A DNA stretch of 64,000 bases from Planctomycetia bacterium (lineage in GTDB: Bacteria > Planctomycetota > Planctomycetia > Pirellulales > JACPPG01): the NCBI GenBank assembly GCA_016191115.1, contig JACPPG010000018.1, positions 1-64,000 of the forward strand. The letters run 5' to 3'. Every line of letters begins with the position of its first letter. Positions within the stretch are counted from its first letter, which is position 1. The position numbers were made by a program, and so were the translations under genes. Below, piece by piece: positions 1-9,247 of the stretch. Under the pieces are notes generated by a model. The model searched no databases. It saw only the letters and a program-made list of their open reading frames with translations, and was not told the DNA's origin.

Positions 1-151
1 GGCGGTCAGCCGCGGTCCCAAATCCGGCAACGTAGCGACAGACATGCGTTCGGCATCCATGCCACTGATCAATGCCCATCGTCATAAAACACCAGCCCAA
101 TTTCACCAAGATCAACTTCACACGGCTAAAGAGTTACGCGATTAGCAATTA

Positions 152-175
152 GCCGGAGCTGGCGCCCGCTGCTGA
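152..175. repeat. Dispersed 24-bp repeat, copy 1
   Basis: A 24-bp sequence beginning GCCGGAGCTG and ending CCCGCTGCTGA recurs at 45475-45498 with one mismatch. Both copies follow a short AT-richer stretch of the 'gcgattagc' type and lie in intergenic DNA. No function can be read from it; it is probably one of the small dispersed repeats common in such genomes. Confidence 0.6.
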
Positions 176-182
176 GCGCCTC

Positions 183-1799
183 CTAGAAGAAGCCTCCGCC
201 GCCACCTCCGCCGAATCCTCCGCCGCCGAAGCCGCTGTTTGGGCTACGATCGAGCTTCCCCAGCAGGCGGCGAATCTGTTTGTGAACGGTGGGCGTCTGC
301 CGAACCACTAGCAAGGTTTGGGACTGTGCCGGCGGACGATTAGGCGCCATGTCCGCTTTGGTCGTCGTCACGACGGTACACGCGGCTCCCGCGCCTCCGT
401 TGGCCTGCCAGGTTTCCGGCGCTATGAGCGCCGTGAGGGCCTTGGCCGCTTCGTCGCCCGAAAGGAACTGGAGCGGATACTCGACGATTTTCAGCTCTTC
501 GCCGGTCGTCGGCGCCCCGTCGGAGCGTTCGTCCCGCGCGGCCGACGCCGCTTCGCCGGCATCCTTCGACAGAGCGGCGCGAAGCTGAGTGAGCAGATGC
601 GAGAGTTTCTCGTGCCCCTCGCGATTCTGCGCCACCACCAGCATATGGCCGACGCGGGCGATCGCGCCCGGCCCACCCCGCTCGTTCCACGAGTCCGGCT
701 GGATGCTGGTCGCGATGGCGGCGAGCAGATCATCGGCCGACCATGGGGGCGCGGCGGCGGCGTTTAGCAGGTCATCGACGGGATAAACCTTTGTGACAGT
801 CCATTCCATCGCCTCGGTTGCGCTGGTGATCCAAAGCACCTCGTCCCGCACCATCCACGTGAGATCCAAAGGTCGCAGCATTCGCTCCAGGGCCGATCGC
901 AACGGCGTCGGCCTGCCGACCGAGAGCGTGATCGGCGTGACCCCAGGGTCCAGGCTGAGGTCGGCGAGCGCTTTGTTGTCGAACTGAATTTCGAGATCGT
1001 GCTTTTTGGCCAGGAATTCCACAGCGTCGGAAAGGGGTGTATCGGCAAACTCGAACGCCGTCGGTTGCCGCAATTCCGCGGCGACCTCGGCGTTTGCCTT
1101 TTCCGGTTCCGCTTCAGCCGCTTTCGCGGCATTTTCCTCGTCATGCCCTTCGATCGCGCCGCGCAGCGCCGCCAATAGCCTGGCGATTTCTCCGTGGCGA
1201 TCGTGCGTCTGCGTAACGATGAACAGATTGCCCAAGGGAGCGATCGTGGCTGAACCGCCCGTCTCAGCCCAGGTGTCCGCGGCCACCGTCCCGGTGATTG
1301 CTTCCATCAACTGGTCCGTGGTCGCCCGTCCTTTGCCTGTGCCCGACAGAAGGTCGCCCGCCTGGTAGACCTTGGTCGCCAAGGATTCTTCCGCCTCGGA
1401 TTGGCTGGTAATAAGGATGGTTTCGTCCCGAACGACGTGCGTCAGGTCGAAATCTCTCAGAATGACGTGCAGTGCCGCGGCCAGGGAAATCGGCTTGCGA
1501 AGGGTCCGCGTCACGACCGCTACGGCCGGGTCCAAAGCCAGGTCGGAAAGCGCTTTGACGTCGAACGCGATATCAACGTCGTGCTTGTCCGCCAGGAACC
1601 CGATCGCGTCGGTGAGCGACGTTTCCTCGAATTCAAATCGTGTCGGCTGGCGCAAGACGGCCTCCAGGGCCTCGTTCGACGCTTGCGCCGCTTGGGCGGC
1701 GGGCGACTCAATGCGCGCCGCGACCTCCTGTGCATCCGCGAGACGACACGGCAACCAACAAACCGCCAGCGCAGCCGTCCACACAGTGAGACGCGACAT
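183..1799 (-). CDS. Secreted repeat protein with secretin/STN-like modules
   Basis: The 538-residue product starts with a signal peptide (MSRLTVWTAALAVCWLP, cut near LADAQ). It then has two copies of a module with the pattern FEF-TSL-DAI-FLA-KHD-VDI-FD, at about residues 55-135 and 245-330, resembling the STN/secretin short N-terminal fold. Each is followed by a second motif with SW or TW, then GG, then LLVV-QT and H-I-LL--LR, and this second motif occurs three times. The C-terminus is a glycine/phenylalanine run. The same second motif ends the M56 fusion protein at 18064-20739. No enzymatic residues were recognised; a surface or envelope scaffolding role is an inference. It is divergent from the Hsp70 gene. 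Confidence 0.75.
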   Translation of the reverse strand: MSRLTVWTAALAVCWLPCRLADAQEVAARIESPAAQAAQASNEALEAVLRQPTRFEFEETSLTDAIGFLADKHDVDIAFDVKALSDLALDPAVAVVTRTLRKPISLAAALHVILRDFDLTHVVRDETILITSQSEAEESLATKVYQAGDLLSGTGKGRATTDQLMEAITGTVAADTWAETGGSATIAPLGNLFIVTQTHDRHGEIARLLAALRGAIEGHDEENAAKAAEAEPEKANAEVAAELRQPTAFEFADTPLSDAVEFLAKKHDLEIQFDNKALADLSLDPGVTPITLSVGRPTPLRSALERMLRPLDLTWMVRDEVLWITSATEAMEWTVTKVYPVDDLLNAAAAPPWSADDLLAAIATSIQPDSWNERGGPGAIARVGHMLVVAQNREGHEKLSHLLTQLRAALSKDAGEAASAARDERSDGAPTTGEELKIVEYPLQFLSGDEAAKALTALIAPETWQANGGAGAACTVVTTTKADMAPNRPPAQSQTLLVVRQTPTVHKQIRRLLGKLDRSPNSGFGGGGFGGGGGGGFF

Positions 1800-2342
1800 G
1801 ACAGCCTCCCCTCATCGCAAAAATGGCTTCACGGAACCGTGAAACGGACATGAGCGGCGGCGGGCCGTTCCGGGCGCTCCCGCCGCGCTAGCGCGAATGT
1901 TACCGCCGGCGCCGGCCCGTTGCAACCAGAATTGCAGCCGGGGAGCAATCACGGTTGATGGGGTCACGCAAGCGCACTGGGAGGGCGAGGCTGCTGCCGG
2001 GCCGGCGCGCCACGGACGACGTCCACGCGGCACACGGCCCGGCGGGAGCCTCGCCCGCCTCGCCCTCCCACCCGGCGCGTCCTGACGCCTGTGGCCGACC
2101 GCCTCTAGCCTGCGGTCGGGCACCTTCCCGCCGCGGTTGGCCCGGCGTAAATTCAATTTGAGAGACCCGCTCGTTGACGCGCCGCGCACGGCAGCCCACA
2201 ATCGCCACACGCCCCGTTCGGACCGCATGGCCCGGCGGCGGCCCAAGCGCGCCGATTCGCAAAGGCTTCTCGGCACGCGCGACGATGGCGGCAGGCCAGC
2301 TTCGCAACCCCTTCACGCGGAACATCGAAGTAGCGATCGCCC
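1800..2342. other. Divergent intergenic region with hairpin repeat
   Basis: No convincing gene was found between the secreted repeat protein (leftward) and the Hsp70 gene (rightward); the open frames are GC-driven. The stretch contains a long interrupted inverted repeat (1978-2070) and must hold the promoters of both flanking genes, but no clear -35/-10 pair stands out. Confidence 0.5.
1978..2070. repeat. Interrupted inverted repeat, dispersed family
   Basis: TGGGAGGGCGAGG at 1978-1990 pairs perfectly with CCTCGCCCTCCCA at 2058-2070 across a 67-bp spacer that has further complementary GGCC blocks. The right arm with its flank (2040-2069) is found again, 30 of 30 bases in reverse complement, at 49785-49814. 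This marks it as a dispersed REP/MITE-like repeat. Confidence 0.7.
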
Positions 2343-3920
2343 ATGGAGTTCAAACCCGGTCTTACCGTCGGCATCGACCTAGGCACGACGTTTTCGGCCC
2401 TCGCCTACCTGGACGACCAGGGCAACCCCGTGGCGGTGCTCAACGAGGACGAGGAGATCGAGACCCCCAGCCTGATCCTGCTGGCCGAGGGGGGCCATGT
2501 GATCGTCGGCCCGAACCGCATGCGGGCCGCCATGGAAGACCCGGACCACGTCGTCGAGCGGGTCAAGCGCCACATGGGTAGCGCCGAGTACAAGCGGACC
2601 TTCGACGGCAAGGAGATCACGCCCGAATTCCTCTCGGCCCTGATCCTTAAGAAGCTCCGCCAGGACGCGGAGAAGCGGATCGGCAAGATCGGCAACGCGG
2701 TGATCACCGTGCCGGCCTATTTCAACGACTCGCGTCGCAAGGCGACGCAGGATGCCGGCCGGATCGCCGGGCTCAACGTCGTCGACATCATCAACGAGCC
2801 GACGGCCGCGACGCTGACCTATGCCTGGCACCGCGGCGAACTGGGGGCATCGAAGCGCAGCTTCGAACGCCCGCGCCAGGCGCTCGTCTACGATCTGGGA
2901 GGCGGAACGTTCGACGTCACCGTCGTCCGCTACACGCCGACACACTTCCAAGTGCTGGCCACCGACGGCGACGTGCAACTGGGGGGCGTGGACTGGAACG
3001 ATCGGCTGCTGGAATGCGTCGCCGCGGAGTTCGAGAAGCGCCACAAGATCGACATTCGCAAATCGCCGGCGGCCGTCCAAATGCTGCGGCACGACTGCGA
3101 CGTGGCCAAGGTCCGACTGTCCGAACAGCCGCAAGCCACGATCGCCTTCCGCCACGAGGGCAAAAGCGTCAGCGTCACGGTCACGCGCGAGCAGTTCGAG
3201 GAGATGACCGGCGACCTCCTGCAGCGGACGATCGACACCACGGAGCTGGTGCTCGAGCAGGCCAAGGTCGAGCCCGGCCAGCTCGACGCCATCGTGCTGG
3301 TGGGCGGGTCGACGTTGATGCCGAAGGTTCCGCGGATGCTCGAGCAAGCCACCGGCAAGAAGCCGTTCCAGGGGCTGTCGCCGCATACGTCGGTAGCGCA
3401 GGGCGCGGCGATTCACGCCGCTATTCTCGACGCCAAGAACCGCGGCGACCAAAGCGGGGTCGCCGACAAAGTGCGCAAGTACTTGCAGAACATCAAGCAG
3501 GAGGACGTCAACTCGCACGGCCTGGGCGTGGCCGCCAAAAACCCACGCTCCGGCCAGACCGTCAATCACGTGATGATCCGCCGCAACACCCGCCTGCCGG
3601 CCGAAGTCAAGCAGACGTTCAAGACCAACGCGCCGGGGCAGCAGCGCGTGACGATCAAGGTCATGGAAGGCGAGGCGCCCGACCCCGAGGCCTGCGCGAT
3701 GATCGGCAACTGCCGCATCACCGACTTGCCGGCCAATCTTCCGCAGGGCTCGCCGATCGAGGTGACGTACGCCTTCGACAGCTCGGGGCGGGTCCGCGTC
3801 CGCGCCCGCGACGTCACCGGCGGCAAGGAAGCGACGATCGAGATCGAGCGCAAAAGCGGGCTGGACGAGAAGCAAATCGACGCCTATACCTCCCTGGCGA
3901 GCGACTACCTGGTGGAATAA
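2343..3920 (+). CDS. Hsp70-family chaperone (DnaK-like, short form)
   Basis: This is an ATP-dependent chaperone of the Hsp70 family, 525 residues against about 640 for DnaK. The nucleotide-binding domain is complete: GIDLGTTFSALAYLD near residue 10, VPAYFNDSRRKATQDAG near 120, INEPTAATLTY near 145, YDLGGGTFDVTVV near 180 and VLVGGSTLMPKVP near 320. A beta-type substrate-binding domain follows (about 395-510), but the helical lid is missing. It is followed 117 bp later by a gene for a J-like protein, so the two probably work together. The lid-less form and lack of a grpE neighbour argue against it being the main housekeeping DnaK. Confidence 0.92.
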   Translation: MEFKPGLTVGIDLGTTFSALAYLDDQGNPVAVLNEDEEIETPSLILLAEGGHVIVGPNRMRAAMEDPDHVVERVKRHMGSAEYKRTFDGKEITPEFLSALILKKLRQDAEKRIGKIGNAVITVPAYFNDSRRKATQDAGRIAGLNVVDIINEPTAATLTYAWHRGELGASKRSFERPRQALVYDLGGGTFDVTVVRYTPTHFQVLATDGDVQLGGVDWNDRLLECVAAEFEKRHKIDIRKSPAAVQMLRHDCDVAKVRLSEQPQATIAFRHEGKSVSVTVTREQFEEMTGDLLQRTIDTTELVLEQAKVEPGQLDAIVLVGGSTLMPKVPRMLEQATGKKPFQGLSPHTSVAQGAAIHAAILDAKNRGDQSGVADKVRKYLQNIKQEDVNSHGLGVAAKNPRSGQTVNHVMIRRNTRLPAEVKQTFKTNAPGQQRVTIKVMEGEAPDPEACAMIGNCRITDLPANLPQGSPIEVTYAFDSSGRVRVRARDVTGGKEATIEIERKSGLDEKQIDAYTSLASDYLVE

Positions 3921-4037
3921 ACTCGTGGTCGCGCCTCGCGCGCCAGGGTACCGCACTGGCGAAGCCAGCGGCACGCCCAGAGTGTTCGAATGGCGTCCAG
4001 GCCAACCTAGCCCCGCGAGCCTTGCCCGAAACTGCTC

Positions 4038-5072
4038 ATGGCCAAACAAATCGATCCGTATCGCGACTGGTTGAGCATCCCCGACGCCGACCGCCCGCTC
4101 AACCACTACCAGCTTCTGCGTCTGAACAAGTTCGAGGACGATCCGGCGCGGATCCGCTTGCACTACCGCAAGATGAACGCGCACGTCCGCAAGTTCGCCA
4201 CCGGCGACTATGCGCAGCAATCGCAAGAAGTCCTCAATGAGCTGGCCAAGGCCATGCTCTGCCTGACGGACACGCGCCGCAAGGGGGAATACGACGCGTC
4301 GCTGGGGCGCGAGGAGACCAGCAAGCGCCGCAAGCACACCCTGGAGGAGATCCTCGTCGGCCGGAAAATCATCGACATGCCCCAGTTGGAGAAGGCCCGC
4401 AACCTGGCCAAAGCGATCGGCCTGGAAATCCGCGACGCGGTCATGCAGCAGAAGCTGGCCGCGCCCGACGCCGTGATGCAAGCCTATGCCGAATCGCTGG
4501 GGCTGCCGTACCTGGACCTTGGGGACGTGGGCGTCAGCGAGGCGTTGGCCCCCAACGTCCCGGCCGTGCTCGCCCGGCAGCATTCCTGCGTGCCGGTGAT
4601 GGTCGACAACGGGCAGTTGCTGATGGCCTCGCCCAATCCGCTCATCCCCGAGGTCGAGGAAGAGCTGCGGCTGCGGATCGGGATGCCGGTGCGGACGGTG
4701 CTTTGCACGCCGTCGGACATCAACGCGGCGATGGCGAAGTATTATCCGAGGGAGGTGGCCGCGGCGCAAATGGCCGCCGGCACCGCTTCGCCCGCGGCCG
4801 CGCCGGCCGCCGGCAACGCCAACCAGCCGGCCGCCGCCGCGCCGCCCTTGTCGGCCGAGGAACGCGCGGAACAGAAAAAACGGCAGCAATTCATCGCCAT
4901 CGTGGCGGGCAACTTCGCCTTCATCGGAACGGTCCTCTTCGGCTTCCTGGCGCCTAAGATGGCCAAGAGCTTCGGCCTGGGCACGAACATGAAGCTCTAC
5001 GGCGCGGCGCTCATGCTGGCGGTGGTGATGGCCGGCGTCGGCTGGGTAGCCGGCGGATTCGTGAAGCGGTAG
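4038..5072 (+). CDS. Degenerate J-domain protein with MshEN-like domain and two membrane helices
   Basis: The 344-residue product opens with a J-like helical domain (about 10-95: NHYQLLRL, then LTDTRRKGEYDASLG), but the HPD tripeptide that stimulates Hsp70 ATPase is absent (HYRKMNAHVRK at that place). Residues about 100-240 look like the GspE/MshE N-terminal fold (LEEILVGRKII, SLGLPYLDL, VPVMVDNGQLLMASPNP), a fold that in some proteins binds cyclic di-GMP. An Ala/Pro linker leads to two C-terminal membrane helices (about 285-305 and 318-340). It lies directly downstream of the Hsp70 gene in the same direction. A membrane-anchored partner of that chaperone is an inference. Confidence 0.8.
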   Translation: MAKQIDPYRDWLSIPDADRPLNHYQLLRLNKFEDDPARIRLHYRKMNAHVRKFATGDYAQQSQEVLNELAKAMLCLTDTRRKGEYDASLGREETSKRRKHTLEEILVGRKIIDMPQLEKARNLAKAIGLEIRDAVMQQKLAAPDAVMQAYAESLGLPYLDLGDVGVSEALAPNVPAVLARQHSCVPVMVDNGQLLMASPNPLIPEVEEELRLRIGMPVRTVLCTPSDINAAMAKYYPREVAAAQMAAGTASPAAAPAAGNANQPAAAAPPLSAEERAEQKKRQQFIAIVAGNFAFIGTVLFGFLAPKMAKSFGLGTNMKLYGAALMLAVVMAGVGWVAGGFVKR

Positions 5073-5185
5073 CGCAACATCTGGTCGCGGTGTCTCACGA
5101 CGCTAGCCCGACGCGCCAGCGCGCCAGCGAGGGTTCCAAACCGCGCCGCTGGATTTAGTTCGGACTACAACGGCAACAGCGCCCA

Positions 5186-6967
5186 TCACGTCAATCCGGC
5201 GGGCATTTCGCGCGGCGCGCCGGCTGGCGGCAGGTGGATGCGGAAGATGCTTCCCACGCCGGGAGTGCTGTCGACGGTGATGCGGCCGTGATGGGCTTGC
5301 ACGATGTGCTTGACAATCGCCAGGCCCAGGCCGGTGCCCCCCAGCTTGCGGCTCCGCGCCTTGTCGACGCGGTAGAACCGCTCGAACAGGCGTGGCAGGT
5401 GCTCGGCGTCGATGCCGCAGCCGTGATCGTTGACGGCGATCGTCACCTCCGACTCGCCCTGCGCCGCGGTGATGAACACCTCCGCCCCCGGCTCGCTGTA
5501 CTTGATGGCGTTATCGAGCAGGTTCGTGACGGCCTGCTCCAACAGCGGCGAATTGATCCTCGCCCACACGTCGTCGCACTCGACGCACACGTCGATCCGC
5601 CGTTCGGCCGCCTTGGCGTCGCAATCGTGCAGCACCGCTTCGAGCACGTCGCGGATCGAGGCGTCCTCGACCACCAGGTCGGCGGCTCTTTCGCTCTGCT
5701 CGATCTTCGACAGGCTCAAGAGGTCCTCGATGATGGCGTTCAGTCGATCGGCTTGCGTGGCGACGATGCGCAGGAACCGCTCGGCGTCCTCGGCGTCGTG
5801 GAGCGCGCCATCAAGGAGCGTCTCGACGAAACCCTTGATCGAGGTGATGGGCGTTTTCAACTCGTGCGAGACGTTGGCAACGAAGTCCCGGCGGATGGTC
5901 TCCAGGCGGCGGAAGTGCGTGACGTCCGATAGCACGACGACGGCCCCCATCCCGCCCGGCCGCTGAGCATCCCGCAGGCCCGTCCCGCGAATCTGCAAGA
6001 CGCGGTCCGGATCGCCGTGCAGAATGAGATCGTCCTCGATCGGCCGGTCGCTCGCCAGCACGCGATCGGCGAAGCGCCGCAGGTCGACGTTCCGCACCAC
6101 TTCGTGCAGCTTGCGACCGATCGGGTTAGGGAGCGTGTTGCCGACCAGCTCCGCGGCCGCCTTGTTGAGCGTGATCACGCGCCCGTCGGAGTCGATGGCC
6201 AGAACGCCCTCGACCATGCTCGCCAACACGGCCTGCTGCTCACTGGTCTGGCGAACGATGGTCCGCAAGCGCTCTTCCAACTGCCCGGCCATGCGATTGA
6301 GTGCGCCTGCCAGGCCGGTCATCTCCTCGGAGTCGCCGCCGGCCAGCTTGTAGGCCATGTCGCCGCGGGCGAAGCGCTCTGCCACGTCGCGCATTTCCTC
6401 ATACGGGCGACTCATCCGCCGCGACACGAAGGCGCACAGCGCGGCGGCGCAGCCGGCCACCAGCAAGCCCGCGCCGGCCATGCGCATTTGGATACGCCGC
6501 ACGGCTTGTTGCACCGCGTAGGCGGGGACTGAGCTATGGATGGCACCGATCGCGCGGCCGCCGCGGGAGATCGGCAGCGTCTCGGCGTGCCCCGGTTGGC
6601 CCGCGCCAGCGACGGAGAGCGCGGCCGGCGCTTCGGCGACGGCAACGGCGCCTGGCTCGTCGGAAACGGGGCTATCGGCCGTGCGGCACAGCACGCGGCC
6701 GTTTGCCAGTAGGACGGCCAGGTCCACGCCCGAGGCGTCGGCGATTTTCGCGCAGGCCGCGTTCAGCCGGTCGGCGTCCGCTTCGGCCACCGTGGGACCT
6801 ATCTGGGCATCGACCGCGTGCGCGGCCCGATCGAGCCGCTCGGCAAGCGATGCCAGGTACGCCGCCTCCTGGGCGTGGGCGGCGTACCACAGTGCGGCCA
6901 CTAAAGTTGGCAGCGCGACCGCCAGATAGGAGGGATAAAGATGCCACCAGAGCCGCTTTCTGGCCAT
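5186..6967 (-). CDS. PhoR-type sensor histidine kinase
   Basis: This is a 593-residue membrane sensor kinase. It has a first membrane helix at about 12-30, a periplasmic sensor domain to about 155, a second helix at about 158-180, a HAMP linker (SRRMSRPYEEMRDVAERFA), and a PAS domain (ASMVEGVLAIDSDGRVITLNKAA). The HisKA domain contains NVSHELKTPITSIKGF (phosphate-accepting His), and the ATPase domain shows N (LLDNAIKYS), G1 (DHGCGID) and G2 (GGTGLGLAIVKHI) boxes. It starts 4 bp after the response-regulator gene, so the two form an operon. This order and architecture match PhoB/PhoR, but no phosphate-transport gene is nearby, so the signal remains unproven. Confidence 0.93.
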   Translation of the reverse strand: MARKRLWWHLYPSYLAVALPTLVAALWYAAHAQEAAYLASLAERLDRAAHAVDAQIGPTVAEADADRLNAACAKIADASGVDLAVLLANGRVLCRTADSPVSDEPGAVAVAEAPAALSVAGAGQPGHAETLPISRGGRAIGAIHSSVPAYAVQQAVRRIQMRMAGAGLLVAGCAAALCAFVSRRMSRPYEEMRDVAERFARGDMAYKLAGGDSEEMTGLAGALNRMAGQLEERLRTIVRQTSEQQAVLASMVEGVLAIDSDGRVITLNKAAAELVGNTLPNPIGRKLHEVVRNVDLRRFADRVLASDRPIEDDLILHGDPDRVLQIRGTGLRDAQRPGGMGAVVVLSDVTHFRRLETIRRDFVANVSHELKTPITSIKGFVETLLDGALHDAEDAERFLRIVATQADRLNAIIEDLLSLSKIEQSERAADLVVEDASIRDVLEAVLHDCDAKAAERRIDVCVECDDVWARINSPLLEQAVTNLLDNAIKYSEPGAEVFITAAQGESEVTIAVNDHGCGIDAEHLPRLFERFYRVDKARSRKLGGTGLGLAIVKHIVQAHHGRITVDSTPGVGSIFRIHLPPAGAPREMPAGLT

Positions 6968-6971
6968 CCGT

Positions 6972-7658
6972 TCAACCCTTGAAGCGGTACCCGATGCCGC
7001 GCACCGTTTCGATGTAGTCGCCGCGTGGGCCCAGCTTCTTTCGCAAGCCGGCCACTTGCACGTCGACGCTCCGCTCGGTCACCGGGTAGTCCTCCCCTTT
7101 CACCGCGTCGACGATCTGGCCGCGCGTGTAGGCCCAGCCGGGCTTGCGGGCCAGAAAATGCAGCAAGCGAAACTCGGTGAACGTCAAGTCGACCGGCTTG
7201 CCGGCCAGCATCACCTCGTGCCAGCCGGGATGGATTACCAGGTCGTGCACGCTGACGGCTGTGTCGTCGTCGGTGCTTTGCTGCGAGCGGCGCCTGAGCA
7301 CGCTCTTGACGCGGGCCAATAGCACGCGCGGGCTGAACGGCTTGGTGACGTAGTCGTCGGCCCCCATTTCCAGGCCGGTCACGACGTCGGCCTCTTCGCT
7401 CTTGGCCGTCAGCATCAGCACCGGGAGGTGCTGCGTGCGGGGATCCGACTTCAACTGCCGGCAGACTTCCAGGCCGTCGACCGAAGGCAAAAGCAAATCG
7501 AGCACGATCAAGTCGGGCAGGTCCTTCTTGGCCGTGGCCAAGGCCTCCTCGCCCGACGAGACGCACGAGACCCGATAGCCTTCCTTGTTGAGGTTGTAGG
7601 CGACGAGCTCGAGCAGGTCCTGCTCGTCGTCCACAACGAGCACGCGCTCCCGTGCCAT
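6972..7658 (-). CDS. PhoB/OmpR-family response regulator
   Basis: The start MARERVLVVDDEQD at 7658 is preferred; the frame stays open 66 bases further upstream, but only this start begins the receiver fold. The receiver domain (1-120) has the acidic pair DDE, the phosphorylation site in LIVLDLLLPSVDGLEV, the T in LMLTAKS and the K in YVTKPFSP. A winged-helix Trans_reg_C domain follows (about 130-228), ending RKKLGPRGDYIETVRGIGYRF. It is the first gene of an operon with the PhoR-like kinase and is probably its cognate transcription factor. Confidence 0.95.
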   Translation of the reverse strand: MARERVLVVDDEQDLLELVAYNLNKEGYRVSCVSSGEEALATAKKDLPDLIVLDLLLPSVDGLEVCRQLKSDPRTQHLPVLMLTAKSEEADVVTGLEMGADDYVTKPFSPRVLLARVKSVLRRRSQQSTDDDTAVSVHDLVIHPGWHEVMLAGKPVDLTFTEFRLLHFLARKPGWAYTRGQIVDAVKGEDYPVTERSVDVQVAGLRKKLGPRGDYIETVRGIGYRFKG

Positions 7659-7979
7659 CGTACGACCTGCGGTTGGGCGCCCCAAAGTTTCGCGCCCCAT
7701 GCCTAGCAGAGAAATGTTAGCCATCCGTTAGGGCTTTGTTTGAATCGTGCTTTTGCCGGGCTATCACAGGGAATCGGTGGCCGTACCCAGGCGTGGCCCG
7801 CATTCTACCTGAGAGGCGAATTCCGACAACTGCTGGCCGCGTGCGGGCAGGCGATCGAAGGCGCCGCTAATCGCCACGGCGCCAACGACTTGCGGGCTTG
7901 CGTTTGTGCCGAAGGTGATCCGGGGCCGCCTGCCACCGCGGCCCCGCGTTGAGGACGTTTCGATAACCAGCCTTGCCGT

Positions 7980-8798
7980 TCAGCGCCGCTTGCGCAGCTT
8001 CAACAGACACAACCCGGCCAGGCCGAGGATCACCATCGCCAGCGTCGAGGGCTCAGGCACGACCGCGATCGAGCCCGATGGGAGCACGCCGGTGCCGGAG
8101 GTCCAGTTGGCGCTGTTGGCGATGGCGGTGAGCCAATCGCTCTTGGTGCCGCTGGCCAAGGTCGAGGTCTTGAAGGAAATCGAGCGCGGCGTGTCGAACC
8201 CCGCTGCCAGCGTGACGGCCGTGTGCGCCGCGATCGACAGGCCCGGTGGGATGTTGCCGGTCGAAGAGCTTGTGGCGTCCTCGAAGCCGCTGGTGTCATC
8301 GAGCACGAAGAGTTGCGTCGTGACGTTCTGCAAGGGCAGGCTCGCCGGCCCCTGCAGGGCGTAAATCTGCTCGCCGGGGTCGCCAATGGAAAGCGGGGCG
8401 AAGGCGCCCGACGTCCCGCCCGGGACCGCGCCCGAGGTGGTCCAGGCGAAGTCCGCGCTTACGTCGGTCGTGCGGATGATGGTTCCGGCGGCGATCGGGT
8501 TGTTGGCCGTCCATTTGGTCAATGTCTCGTTGCCGTCGCCATCCGCGTTGCCGATGGCACCGCGGAAACCTGGGGTCCCCGAACTAATCCACCCGTTGTC
8601 GGTGAAGTAGATGACTTCGCCGGCGGAGACGGGGGCGAGCGTGACGAACGAGAAGGAATCGGGCGTGCCGTTGTCGATCCAACCGATGACCGCCACGTCG
8701 CCGGCCAGAAGCGCGGCCCGCGCGGAGCCGGCCGCCAGCGCGAAGAAGAAGCCGCCCACGGCGGCCAGGAAGGTGCAGAGTCTCTTGTGTCTCGTCAT
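7980..8798 (-). CDS. PEP-CTERM sorting-signal protein
   Basis: This is a 272-residue exported protein. A signal peptide (LCTFLAAVGGFFFALAAGSARA) is followed by a beta-rich body of the lamin-tail-like sort (AVIGWIDNGTPDSFSFV, GEVIYFTDNGW). It ends with a PEP-CTERM anchor: VVPEPSTLAM, a hydrophobic helix, then KLRKRR. Such tails direct proteins to exosortase processing and the cell surface. It is divergent from another PEP-CTERM gene at 9248. The specific function is unknown. Confidence 0.85.
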   Translation of the reverse strand: MTRHKRLCTFLAAVGGFFFALAAGSARAALLAGDVAVIGWIDNGTPDSFSFVTLAPVSAGEVIYFTDNGWISSGTPGFRGAIGNADGDGNETLTKWTANNPIAAGTIIRTTDVSADFAWTTSGAVPGGTSGAFAPLSIGDPGEQIYALQGPASLPLQNVTTQLFVLDDTSGFEDATSSSTGNIPPGLSIAAHTAVTLAAGFDTPRSISFKTSTLASGTKSDWLTAIANSANWTSGTGVLPSGSIAVVPEPSTLAMVILGLAGLCLLKLRKRR

Positions 8799-9247
8799 TA
8801 GCGTCTCCTCGGTTGCGTGTCTGCGGGACCAGAAAATCGGGCCTGCGGTCCGAACGCGCTCGCCGACAACGCCAGGGGCGCGCCGGCCGCTTGCCGATCC
8901 AAACGACGGAGCGAACTGTACCGGCCGAATGTGAGCGGCTGATGAGCGGCATGCGAGTTCTCGGTCAGAAATGGACGTTCCCTTCGGGGGCGTGGGGATC
9001 GCGCGCGTTCGTCACTCGGCGCTCCTTGCGCGCCCCTCTCCACACGGAGATTCTCTCGCGAATCTCATCGCTCCTTAATACATCTCTAAAAATTGACTGC
9101 TAGAGTCCGGCCGCATGGGCGAGGGCGATCGGTCAGCGGTGCCGGCATGGTGCGATCGCGGTATGTGCGCCGAATCGCCTTTGCCCATCCTTCTAAACCA
9201 CACCGAAGCAAGGGCACGGAATCCTTAACGGAAAGGTCGGAGCAATC
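8799..9247. other. Divergent intergenic region between two PEP-CTERM genes
   Basis: There is no supportable gene. The region separates two oppositely transcribed PEP-CTERM genes and presumably carries both promoters. A purine-rich stretch (aaaggtcggagc) at about 9233-9245 is the ribosome-binding region of the rightward gene. Confidence 0.5.

Noticed and set aside
2379..4889. 836-codon open frame on the minus strand opposite Hsp70
   Set aside because: It is antisense to two clearly conserved genes; composition is the usual GC-rich shadow (HL/R/V-rich) with no motifs.
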